From: Siccirubricoccus sp. G192
GTDB taxonomy: Bacteria; Pseudomonadota; Alphaproteobacteria; Acetobacterales; Acetobacteraceae
Direction: 5' to 3'
DNA: 64,000 bases
NCBI RefSeq assembly: GCF_019084075.1
Contig: NZ_JAHREN010000001.1
Coordinates: 2,205,501-2,269,500, forward strand
The notes beneath the pieces were generated by a model that was given only the letters and a program-made list of their open reading frames with translations, searched no databases and had not been told where the DNA came from. This document shows positions 46,840 through 56,305 of the stretch, in pieces. Each line of letters begins with the position of its first letter. Position 1 is the stretch's first letter. The translations under genes were made by a program, and so were the position numbers.

Positions 46840-48014
46840 CTATCCAGCACTGGCACGCGGCCCCTGGCGCGCCCAGACCGCCAGCGCCACCACCCCTGCC
46901 GCCGCCAGGGCGAAGGCGCCACGATAGCCCACCGCCAGCAACCCCAGGCCGAAGGCCAGCGAGCCCGCGCTCTGGCCGAGGAACAGCGCCATGGCGAAGG
47001 CGCCCACCGCGGTACCGCGGGCCCCCGGCAGCGCCTCGGTCGCCTGGGTCTGCAGCACGCCGTGGAACATGTAGAAGACCAGGCCCAGCACCATCTGCAC
47101 CAGCATCACCACCGGCCAGGAGGGGGCCATGGCCAGCGCCGCCAGCGCCAAGGCCAAGCCGCCGCCGCCCAGGCCCAGCAGCCCCCGCTCCCCCCGAAGC
47201 GGCGCAGCAGGCGCCGGGCCAGCCGCGTATAGGCGAAGGCGCCGAGCCCGAAGCCGGCGACGATCACCCCGGCCTCCGCCGCATTGCGCCCGAAACCCTC
47301 GATCAGGAAGGAGCCAACATAAGGGAAGGCGCCGCCAAACAGCAGGAAGCCGTCGAAGAAGGCCACGCCCAGCAGCCAGCGCCCGGCCGGGCGGCGCAGC
47401 AGCTCGGCATAGCCGCGGAGGCCGCGGCCCGCCGCCTCCGCGCCCGCCGCCGGGCCTCGCCACAGCGCGGCGGCGAGCCGCCAGGCGACCAGCCCGCCCA
47501 CCGCCAGGGAGAGCAGGCCGAGCACCAGGAAGGGCAGGCGCCAGCCTGCCGCCTCCGCCAGCACGCCGGAGACCGGGCCGGTGACGAGCTGCGCCATCAC
47601 CATGCCGGTGGTGAAGCGGCCGATCGCCACCTGCCGCTCCTCATAGGGGAAGCTGTCGCCGATATGCGCCATCAGCAGCGGGATCACCGCGCCCGCGAAG
47701 CAGCCGCAGAAGGCGCGCAGCGCGATCAGCATCGGCAGGTCGGTGGCGAAGGCGCTGCCGATCAGGCCGAGCCCGTAGAGCAGCAGCGCGAAACAGGCGA
47801 TGCGGATCTTGCCGAAGGCATCGCCGAGCGGCCCGGCCGCCAATTGCACCAGCCCATAGGGCAGCACGAAACCGGCCACCACGCCGGTGGCGCCGGCCAC
47901 GGTCACGCCGAGATCGGCGGCCAGCAGCGGCAGCAGCGGGTCCAGCATCCGCATGCCGGAGCCGGTGGTATAGCCGGCCAGCGCGAAAAGCGGGATCGGG
48001 AGGGAAGCGGCCAC
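46840..48014 (-). pseudogene. MFS transporter, frameshifted
   Basis: ATG 48014 starts a 12-helix MFS protein: LADLGVTVAGATGVVAGFVLPYGLVQLAAGPLGDAFGK is the helix 2-3 region with the GxLxD motif variant. Around codon 275 (ARRLLRRFGG) the frame breaks at a G6 run (plus-strand C6, 47190-47195). With one more G it continues as ERGLLGLGGGGLAL to 46840. The restored length is about 391 residues. It resembles YbcL/arabinose-efflux type drug-resistance permeases; the substrate is unknown. The missing base may be a sequencing error. Confidence 0.82.
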
Positions 48015-48079
48015 GTCGGTATGGGGCGGTCGATGCCGCGCCGCGTCAAGCGGCGGCGGGGCCCGTGCTCCCCCGCGGG

Positions 48080-49282
48080 TCAGGTCAGGTCCCGGCAGAA
48101 TTCCTGGATGCGGCCGCAGGCTTCGGTGAGGCTGGCCAGGTCGGTGGCATAGGAGATGCGCATATAGGGGCTCATGCCATAGGCCGCGCCCTGCACCGCC
48201 GCGACGTGCTTTTCCTCCAGCAGGGCGAAGACGAAGTCGGTGTCGGTCTCGATCCTGCGCCCGCCCTTGCTGGTCTTGCCGAGGCAGCCGGCGAGGTTCG
48301 GGAAGACGTAGAAGGCGCCTTCCGGCTTGTGGCAGGAAATGCCGGGGGCGGCGTTCAGCATCTCCACCACCAGGTCACGACGCTGACGGTATTCGGCGGC
48401 GCGTTCCCGCACCAGGTCCTGCGGCCCGTCCAGCGCCGCCGCCGCGGCTGCCTGCCCCACGGTGGAGATGCCGGAGGTCGCCTGGCCCTGCATGTTGAAC
48501 ATGCCCTTGATGAGCTTCGCCGGCCCGCCGCCGAAACCGACGCGCCAGCCGGTCATGGCATAGGTCTTGGAGACACCATTCACCGTCAGCACCCGGTCCT
48601 TCAGCCCCGGCTCGACCTCGGCGATGGTGCAGAATTCGAAGCCGTCATAGACCAGGTGCTCATACATGTCGTCCGTCATCACCCAGACCTGCGGGTGGCG
48701 CAGCAGGACATCGGCGATGCCGCGCATCTGCTCGCGGGTGCAGGCGGCGCCGGTGGGGTTGGAGGGGAAGTTCAGCATCACCCATTTGGTCCTGGGCGTG
48801 ATGGCCGCTTCCAGATCCTCCGGCCGCAGCCGGAAGCCGTTGTTCTGTGGGCAGGGCACCGTCACCGGCACGCCGCCCGCCACCTTCGCCATGTCGGCAT
48901 AGCTGATCCAGGCGGGGGTGGGGATCACCACCTCGTCGCCCGGGTCGATGGTGGCCATGAAGGCGTTGAAGATCACCTGCTTGCCGCCATTGCCGACGAT
49001 GATCTCGTCCAGCGCGTAGTCCAGGTTGTTGTCGCGCCTGAACTTGCGCTGCACCGCCTGCTTCAGCGCCAGGGTGCCGCCCTGCGGCGGGTATTTGGTG
49101 TCACCGGCCAGCGCGGCCTGGTAGGCGGCCTCGATGGCGTGGCGCGGCGTCGGGAAATCCGGCTCCCCGGAGGAGAGGCTGATCACCTGGATGCCGCGCG
49201 CACCCATGTCCCGCGCCCGCGCGGTCATGGCGGCGGAGGCGGAGACCTGCACATCGGCAAGGCGCTGGGCGAGTTCGGGCAT
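48080..49282 (-). CDS. Class I aminotransferase (aspartate aminotransferase type)
   Basis: 400 residues. [14 protein letters not shown] is the substrate loop of the AspB/ATIc group; LNFPSNPTGA and DDMYEHLVYDG bind PLP phosphate and ring; the PLP lysine is in GVSKTYAMTGWRVG; YMRISYAT carries the carboxylate-binding Arg. It moves amino groups between aspartate or aromatic amino acids and 2-oxoglutarate. It shares length and layout with the gene at 50161, so the two are paralogues separated by one plus-strand gene. Confidence 0.9.
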   Translation of the reverse strand: MPELAQRLADVQVSASAAMTARARDMGARGIQVISLSSGEPDFPTPRHAIEAAYQAALAGDTKYPPQGGTLALKQAVQRKFRRDNNLDYALDEIIVGNGGKQVIFNAFMATIDPGDEVVIPTPAWISYADMAKVAGGVPVTVPCPQNNGFRLRPEDLEAAITPRTKWVMLNFPSNPTGAACTREQMRGIADVLLRHPQVWVMTDDMYEHLVYDGFEFCTIAEVEPGLKDRVLTVNGVSKTYAMTGWRVGFGGGPAKLIKGMFNMQGQATSGISTVGQAAAAAALDGPQDLVRERAAEYRQRRDLVVEMLNAAPGISCHKPEGAFYVFPNLAGCLGKTSKGGRRIETDTDFVFALLEEKHVAAVQGAAYGMSPYMRISYATDLASLTEACGRIQEFCRDLT

Positions 49283-49318
49283 GCGTGCGACGGGTCCGGG
49301 ATGAGGGCGGCCCAGCTT

Positions 49319-49367
49319 AGAGCGGATCGCCGCAGGGCGGAACCGCCCGGAGGCGTGAATCCGCTCT
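49319..49367 (-). repeat. Dispersed 49-base hairpin element, copy B
   Basis: The inverted copy of element A: arms AGAGCGGAT/ATCCGCTCT replace AGAGCAGAT/ATCTGCTCT, so both sides of the same base pair changed and pairing is kept. The inner stem GGGCGG/CCGCCC is identical. It lies in the 279-base gap between the divergent aminotransferase and 49562 genes; a separate hairpin GTGCCGAA/TTCGGCAC follows at 49391-49413. Confidence 0.75.
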
Positions 49368-49561
49368 GCAGAGAACAGGTTGCAGCGGCGTGCCGAACCA
49401 TCGATTCGGCACGTCGCTGCGGGCAGCGTGCCGCGGGGCGCCAACCCCCAAGCGGCAACCGGGCAACCGCCGCCTCGGGCGGGGCGTTCGGATCGGCGGC
49501 CCCATTCGCGGTGAGCCGGGCATAAGCGCCGCCGGGCGGGGCCGGACACAGGAGACTGGGC

Positions 49562-50107
49562 ATGAAGGCAGGATTGCTTGCAACCGCGGTCATGGCGGGC
49601 TTGTTCGGCACCGCATCGCTGGCGCTGGCGCAGGGGCAGCCGGGCAGCATGGGAACGGGACCCGGCAGCCCGTCACCGCAGGGCCAGGTCATCACCGAGC
49701 CGCCGCCTGAGCCCAGCCTCTCCATGGACCGGCTGCAACGGGCGACGGAGGATCTGCGCAAGGCGATCCAGGCCATGGCGGAGCAGCCCGCCGGCGACCG
49801 GCGCAACGAGGCGATGCGGACAGCCGAGCGCGCCATCCTGGAAACCCAGGAATCCATGGTGCAACTGCCGGCCAGCCTGCGCACCAGCCAGGAATACCGC
49901 GACACCCAGGCGCAGTTCGAGGAGACGCACCGCCTGCTGCGGGACCGGAACAGCGATCCGCAGCAGACCAAGGCCGCGGCGGACCGCCTGGCCGAGCATA
50001 TCCCCCGGCTGAAGCAGCAAGGCGGCAATCACGCGACCGGCACCCAGGGGAATACCCCTCCGGCGAGTTCCGGCGGCACGGCGGGCCAGCCGGCGCCGCA
50101 CCGCTGA
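49562..50107 (+). CDS. Secreted helical protein of unknown function
   Basis: 181 residues with a clear signal peptide (KAGLLATAVMAGLFGTASLALAQ). The mature part is Pro/Gly-rich to residue 55, then predicted helical with many charged residues (RLQRATEDLRKAIQAMAEQ, RTAERAILETQESMVQL), and ends in a low-complexity Gly/Thr/Pro tail. It is presumably periplasmic. No family recognised; it stands alone between two aminotransferase genes on the other strand. Confidence 0.65.
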   Translation: MKAGLLATAVMAGLFGTASLALAQGQPGSMGTGPGSPSPQGQVITEPPPEPSLSMDRLQRATEDLRKAIQAMAEQPAGDRRNEAMRTAERAILETQESMVQLPASLRTSQEYRDTQAQFEETHRLLRDRNSDPQQTKAAADRLAEHIPRLKQQGGNHATGTQGNTPPASSGGTAGQPAPHR

Positions 50108-50160
50108 TAGGCAGGTGATGGGCGGCCGGCGCGGCACCGGGCCGCGCCGGCCGCCGCGGT

Positions 50161-52210
<2,050 letters not shown>

Positions 52211-52364
52211 TTATCGGACCGACCGTATGGCGCCCCTAGCCGGGACAGCATAGACTTCCGGCAAGCGCATTCCTCCAAAAGACTGGAGACGCTTAAGGAT
52301 CAAGATATAGACCGACAAAAACACGGACGCATCATTAATGGTATTGGCAGGTGCGGAGTTCCTG

Positions 52365-52413
52365 GTGCCGGCCCACTTTCAGCATCCTACGGAACGCTTT
52401 AGCGGGCCGGCAC
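52365..52413 (-). terminator. Hairpin downstream of DGQHR gene
   Basis: GTGCCGGCCC (52365-52374) and GGGCCGGCAC (52404-52413) pair perfectly across a 29-base loop, starting 8 bases past the stop codon. There is no T-tract, so termination is only a guess; it could also be part of a recombination site. Confidence 0.4.
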
Positions 52414-52421
52414 ACGCTGCG

Positions 52422-53957
52422 TTAGGCGTCGGAGTCGACCATGTGGGCCGCTCCAACGCTTCCGCCCTCTTTGGCCTCAAGCAGCGTGCTCTGAAGCTTG
52501 GCTAGCGCTTTCCGCTTCGGCAACCCAAGCTTCCAGCGAATCATGTCCCCAAGGTGCCGCTGGATGTCGTTGTGCTTGGCGCCGAAGCGCATGACTTGGT
52601 TCGTATGGTCGAAATTGCCTAGATCGAGGTTGAAGCCGGCCTCCTCCGGCGTGATCGCATCCTTCAGGCCCGGGCAGACGCGCTCTTGCTCCTCAGGAGT
52701 TAGCTCGAAATACCGCCACATCGGGTTCGCATGTGAGAAGTCGATCACGCCACGCTCGACAGCAGAAAAAATGCGCTCGAGGTAGATGGCATTCTCATCC
52801 CGCCCATAACCAAAATCATAGACAAGCTTTGCAAGAGCCTTCAGGACTACCGGCTGGGCAGCGATGGTATTTTTCTTGGCACCAGGCTCGCCCCAGTAGG
52901 GAATTTGAGCAATCGCGCCCCAGAACCGGCACCCGTACTCCTCCTTCGCATTAATGTCGGCCGGCGAGGCGCCATTGATTGTCGTCTTGTTTAGGAACAA
53001 TAGAGCGTTGATGGCGATGAGGTCCTTGCGGGAGATCACACCCTCATCTTTATGCCAATCATGCGGGTTGTCCGTGTCCACGACTTTCGCCTTAAGAATG
53101 TCGTTGCCCAGCAGACGCTCCTTAATAAAGCGATTAACAGGATTCGAGTTATCGAACTCGTAGACGAGGCTACTCTCTACCGTTTTGGCAAGATTGTTGA
53201 GGTCATGGAAAAGTTGGCGTTCTTGCTCGAAGTTTAGCCCGAGATGCGTCTCGACGACGACAGTGGAGTCGCCACGAGCGATCTCAAATACGTAGGACCA
53301 AACTTGGACCTCTTCCGGTGTCGGCTCCCGCTTTGAGTCGTCCGCCGGGACGTAGAGGGCAGGCTTACGCGGGTATTTTCCATTGATAGTGATCGTCTTC
53401 AAGAATTCGAAGACTAGATGCATCGCAAATCGCCGGTGCTGCCCGTCGATGATCCACAGCACGTGCTTGTCCGAGAGATAGACGGTGATAGTCCCTCCGG
53501 TACGCACGAAGCGTAGACCCTCACCACCTGGCTTGCAGTTCCGAATATTGGCAACGATCGGTTGCATAGAAATGTAAGGCTGGGAGCCGAGGTCCTTCTG
53601 GATGGCGAGCAAAGCGGCTGGTACCGGCCGACCAGCGCGCTCCAACTTGCGACGTGCGGCGTCGAGCAGCCCCTTTAGAATAAAGACAGCGAGCTTCTTC
53701 GCATGCCCTTCATCCAGCCGTCGCTGGGCAACAGGCAATTCACGATGCGATGGCATCGCGTCTAGGTTATTGCGATTGGCCACCTCTGATATTTCATAAA
53801 AGGTCGCCATCGGCACACTGATGACCAACGTGCGGTTGCCCATGTTGGCGCCTACCAAAACGTTGAAGGGGCGGCCCGAGTGGTCCCCCTCAGTCAGAAG
53901 ATCATCAAGGCTGTTAGTGACAACCTGGTCTGCAGCATCTATATCTTGTGGAAGCAC
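52422..53957 (-). CDS. DGQHR-domain (DndB-like) protein
   Basis: 511 residues from GTG 53957, chosen because AAGGAG lies 6 bases upstream; the frame continues to 54050 without such a site. The diagnostic DGQHR motif occurs at about residues 168-172 (WIIDGQHRRFAMHL), followed by FEQERQLFHDLNNLAKTVESSL, a second conserved block of DndB/DGQHR proteins. DndB regulates phosphorothioate DNA modification clusters, but no dndCDE genes are here, so this is a solitary member that may be a DNA-binding regulator or part of a one-gene defence unit. Codon use is far less G+C-biased than its neighbours, indicating recent transfer. Confidence 0.82.
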   Translation of the reverse strand: MLPQDIDAADQVVTNSLDDLLTEGDHSGRPFNVLVGANMGNRTLVISVPMATFYEISEVANRNNLDAMPSHRELPVAQRRLDEGHAKKLAVFILKGLLDAARRKLERAGRPVPAALLAIQKDLGSQPYISMQPIVANIRNCKPGGEGLRFVRTGGTITVYLSDKHVLWIIDGQHRRFAMHLVFEFLKTITINGKYPRKPALYVPADDSKREPTPEEVQVWSYVFEIARGDSTVVVETHLGLNFEQERQLFHDLNNLAKTVESSLVYEFDNSNPVNRFIKERLLGNDILKAKVVDTDNPHDWHKDEGVISRKDLIAINALLFLNKTTINGASPADINAKEEYGCRFWGAIAQIPYWGEPGAKKNTIAAQPVVLKALAKLVYDFGYGRDENAIYLERIFSAVERGVIDFSHANPMWRYFELTPEEQERVCPGLKDAITPEEAGFNLDLGNFDHTNQVMRFGAKHNDIQRHLGDMIRWKLGLPKRKALAKLQSTLLEAKEGGSVGAAHMVDSDA

Positions 53958-53997
53958 GGCTAGCTCCTTTCCGCCTTCTGGCGGGTCGAGTTGTGGC

Positions 53998-54038
53998 CCG
54001 CGCGACCGTTGGTTCCCCAACCGCTCCCGGTCGCGCGG
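53998..54038 (-). promoter_or_regulatory. Leader RNA hairpin module 2 (before DGQHR start)
   Basis: On the minus strand, arms CCGCGCGACC/GGTCGCGCGG (10 bp, perfect) enclose a 21-base loop with core GGGAGCGGTTGGGGAACC, itself able to fold GGTT-GGGG-AACC. About 15 bases later a second hairpin CCGCC-AGAA-GGCGG abuts AAAGGAG, the ribosome-binding site of the DGQHR gene. The loop is identical to that of module 1 while the arms differ completely, indicating a conserved RNA structure. Confidence 0.7.
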
Positions 54039-54042
54039 CTTT

Positions 54043-54080
54043 GCTAACAAAGGCCTGCCCTGCTGGGGCAGGCCGTTAGC
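54043..54080 (-). other. Third leader hairpin with GCTAAC/GTTAGC base
   Basis: GCTAAC and GTTAGC close a stem whose upper part, GGCCTGCCC/GGGCAGGCC (9 bp), is perfect; three unpaired bases sit on one side only. It includes the stop codon of the 10-codon leader ORF. It could be an attenuator, or a short integron attC-like site because of the TAAC/GTTA ends and asymmetric bulge. Confidence 0.5.
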
Positions 54081-54108
54081 CTCTTCTAACGATGTTATGC
54101 CAAAACAT
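54076..54108 (-). CDS. Possible 10-codon leader peptide
   Basis: ATG 54108 follows GGAAAGGAGG by three bases and encodes MFWHNIVRRG before TAA (54076-54078), which lies at the foot of the third hairpin. It is preceded by RNA module 1, exactly as the DGQHR gene is preceded by module 2. The arrangement resembles a translation-coupled attenuator. Too short for any homology argument. Confidence 0.4.
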   Translation of the reverse strand: MFWHNIVRRG

Positions 54109-54144
54109 GTTCCTCCTTTCCGCTCTGAGCGAGTTCGGGTTGCG

Positions 54145-54187
54145 GCTGCGCATGCTTCGGTTCCCCAACCGCTCCCGCATGCGCAGC
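54145..54187 (-). promoter_or_regulatory. Leader RNA hairpin module 1 (before leader ORF)
   Basis: Arms GCTGCGCATGC/GCATGCGCAGC (11 bp, perfect) enclose a 21-base loop with the same 18-base core as module 2 (GGGAGCGGTTGGGGAACC). Downstream, CGCT-CAG-AGCG and GGAAAGGAGG lead to the leader ORF start at 54108. The linker also shares an AACTCG-like stretch with module 2. Confidence 0.7.
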
Positions 54188-54205
54188 GGGTTTGTGCAAT
54201 AAGAC

Positions 54206-54255
54206 GCCTGGCGTGTCAATTGGAAAAGCCTGGCGCCTCAGGAAAATCGCCTGGC
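54206..54255 (-). repeat. Three tandem GCCTGGC(G) direct repeats, operator-like
   Basis: GCCTGGCG occurs at 54206-54213 and 54228-54235, and GCCTGGC at 54249-54255, spaced 22 and 21 bases, about two helical turns. Two copies are also preceded by GGAAAA. A TTGACA hexamer (minus strand, 54219-54214) lies between copies one and two, so these may be operators around the promoter of the DGQHR unit. Confidence 0.5.
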
Positions 54256-54377
54256 CAAATCATGGGACGCAACGATACTGGGTGTTGGCAACGCCGGGCC
54301 GCTTCCATGTAAGTTTTAGGAACGGCTGTATTTCGTTGAATCTGATGTACTCTGCGTCCCCACCGCGAACGCTGCCA

Positions 54378-55235
54378 TCACCTGGACTCCAGCCGCTGGA
54401 ACAGCCGGATCGGCAGCAGCAGCGCCGCCAGCAGCGCCAGCGCCAGCGCCGCGGCGAGCGGCCAGTCGCGGTTGCGGAAGAATTCCTCCCACAGCACGCG
54501 CCCGACCAGCCGCGCCTCCGGTGGCCCCAATAGCTCCGGGATCACGAATTCCCCCGCCGCCGGGATGAAGACCAGCAGGAATCCCGCCGCCGCCCCGGGC
54601 AGCGAAAGCGGCAGGGTCACGGTGCGGAACACGGTGAAGGGCGTGGCGCCGAGATCGGCCGCGGCCTCCTCCACCGCCGGGTCCAGCCTGAGCAGCGCCG
54701 CCACCAGCGGCAGCACCGCGAAGGGCAGATAGGCATGCACCATGCCAAGCAGCAGCGCGCCCTCGGTATAGAGCAACGGCACCGGCGCCTCGACCAGCCC
54801 GAGGCGCAGCAGCAGCCCGTTCACCCAGCCGCCATCCCGCAGCAGCCCGATCCAGGCGCCGATGCGCGGCAGGAACCCGGTCCAGAAGGGCAGCAGCACC
54901 AGCAGCAGCAGCGGCAGCCGCCGCGAGGGCCGGGCCCGGGCGATGCCCAGCGCCATCGGATAGGCCAGCAGCAGGCAGAGCGCCGCCGAAAGCCCGGCCA
55001 CCCGCAGCGAGCTCAGGAAGGCCGCCAGATACCAGTCATCCTCGGTGAGCGTCGCCAGGCTGGTGCCGCTGCCCTGCCATTCCGGCCAGGTGCCCCGCCA
55101 GGCGATGGGCGGCAGGAAGGGCGGCACGCCCTCCGCCGGCTCGGCCAGCGCGATCAGCGCCAGGATCAGCGCCGGCGCCGCGACGAAGAGCAGCAGCCAG
55201 AGCCAGGGCGGCGCCAGGACCAGCAGGCGACGCAT
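54378..55235 (-). CDS. potH: Polyamine ABC transporter permease PotH
   Basis: 285 residues from ATG 55235, which overlaps the potG stop in TGATG. Six hydrophobic helices; EEAAADLGATPFTVFRTVTLPLSLPGAAAG is the EAA loop that docks the ATPase. It forms the membrane channel with PotI for putrescine/spermidine uptake. It is intact and followed immediately by the AT-rich insert that displaces potI. Confidence 0.92.
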   Translation of the reverse strand: MRRLLVLAPPWLWLLLFVAAPALILALIALAEPAEGVPPFLPPIAWRGTWPEWQGSGTSLATLTEDDWYLAAFLSSLRVAGLSAALCLLLAYPMALGIARARPSRRLPLLLLVLLPFWTGFLPRIGAWIGLLRDGGWVNGLLLRLGLVEAPVPLLYTEGALLLGMVHAYLPFAVLPLVAALLRLDPAVEEAAADLGATPFTVFRTVTLPLSLPGAAAGFLLVFIPAAGEFVIPELLGPPEARLVGRVLWEEFFRNRDWPLAAALALALLAALLLPIRLFQRLESR

Positions 55236-56301
55236 CAATCCTCCAACGGGATATTGGCCTCGGCCGGCCATTCCAGCGCCACGGCGCTGCCGGGCGGGGG
55301 CGGGCTGGCCTCGGCAGGGAGGGTCACGCGCAAGGTCTGGCCGCCGGGCAGCGCCACCACCGCCACCCAGCCCTCGCCGCGATAGGCCAGGTCGCGCAGC
55401 ACGCCGGCCGCGCCATTCGCGGCGGGCGGCGCGGTGCCGGGCAGCAGCCGGATGCGCTCCGGCCTGAGCGCCACCGTCAGCGCCTCGCCCGCCGCGCGGG
55501 GGGCGGTTCGGCGAGGTGCAGGGTGCAGCCGGCCACGGCGCAATCCACCGAACCATCCGGCGCCACCCGCCCCTCCAGCAGGTTGGCGGCGCCGAGGAAG
55601 CCCGCGACCAGCCGCGTCGCCGGCCGTTCATAGAGCGCCCTCGGCGGGCCGAATTGCGCGAGCCGCCCGGCCTCCAGCACCGCCACCTGGTCGGCCAGCG
55701 CCAGCGCCTCGGCCTGGTCATGCGTCACCATGACGAAGCCGGCACCGGTGGCGCGTTGCAGGGCGCGCAGCTCGAAGCCGGTGCGTTCGCGCAGCCCCGC
55801 ATCCAGCGCGCCGAGCGGCTCGTCCAGCAGCAGCAGCGGCGGCCGCTTCACCAGGGAGCGCACCAGCGCCACCCGCTGCCGCTGGCCGCCGGAAAGCTGG
55901 TGCGGCCGGCGGCGCTCGAAGCCCTCCAGCCCCACCAGGGCCAGCGCCTCCGTCACCCGGCGGGTGATCTCGGCGCGCGGCCGGCCCTCGCGGCGCAGCC
56001 CATAGGCGATGTTGTCGAAGACCGAGAGATGCGGGAACAGCGCGTAGCTCTGGAACACCATGCTGACGGGCCGCGCATGCGGCGGCAGCCCGGCGAGGTC
56101 GCGCCCCTGCAACAGGATGCGCCCAGCATCCGGCGCATCGAACCCCGCCACCAGCCGCAGCAGGGTGGATTTGCCAGAGCCGGAGCCGCCGAGCAGCGCC
56201 ACGAATTCGCCATGGCCGACCGCCAGGCTCAGCGCATCCAGCGCCAGGGTCGCGCCGAAGCGCCGGGTGACGCCCTCCAGCCGCAGCAGTGGTTCGGTCA
56301 C
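55235..56301 (-). pseudogene. potG: Polyamine ABC transporter ATP-binding protein PotG, frameshifted
   Basis: GTG 56301, 4 bases after potF. Walker A LGGSGSGKSTLLRLVAG, Q-loop VFQSYALFPHLSV, signature LSGGQRQRVALVRSLVKRP, Walker B LLLLDEPLGALDAG and the switch HDQAEALALAD are all intact. The frame breaks in the C-terminal TOBE domain after HLAEPP at a G6 run (55498-55503); one added base restores RAAGEALTVALRPERIRLLPG to the stop at 55235. The restored length is about 355 residues, normal for PotG. The ATPase core would survive even without correction. Confidence 0.9.
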
Positions 56302-56305
56302 GCGG

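Larger units (their letters stand above)
52211..54377. mobile_element. AT-richer insert splitting the pot operon
   Basis: The segment has visibly lower G+C than all flanking DNA and separates potH (stop at 54378) from potI (start 52210), genes that are normally contiguous and translationally coupled. It holds one long gene (DGQHR protein), a short leader ORF, four hairpins and tandem repeats. Both junctions show ATG: potH ends TGATGG and potI begins ATGCGG, compatible with a 3-base duplication. No transposase or integrase is present. GCCTAAC/GTTAGC-type boxes near both ends of the gene suggest cassette-like capture, but the element type is unproven. Confidence 0.6.
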
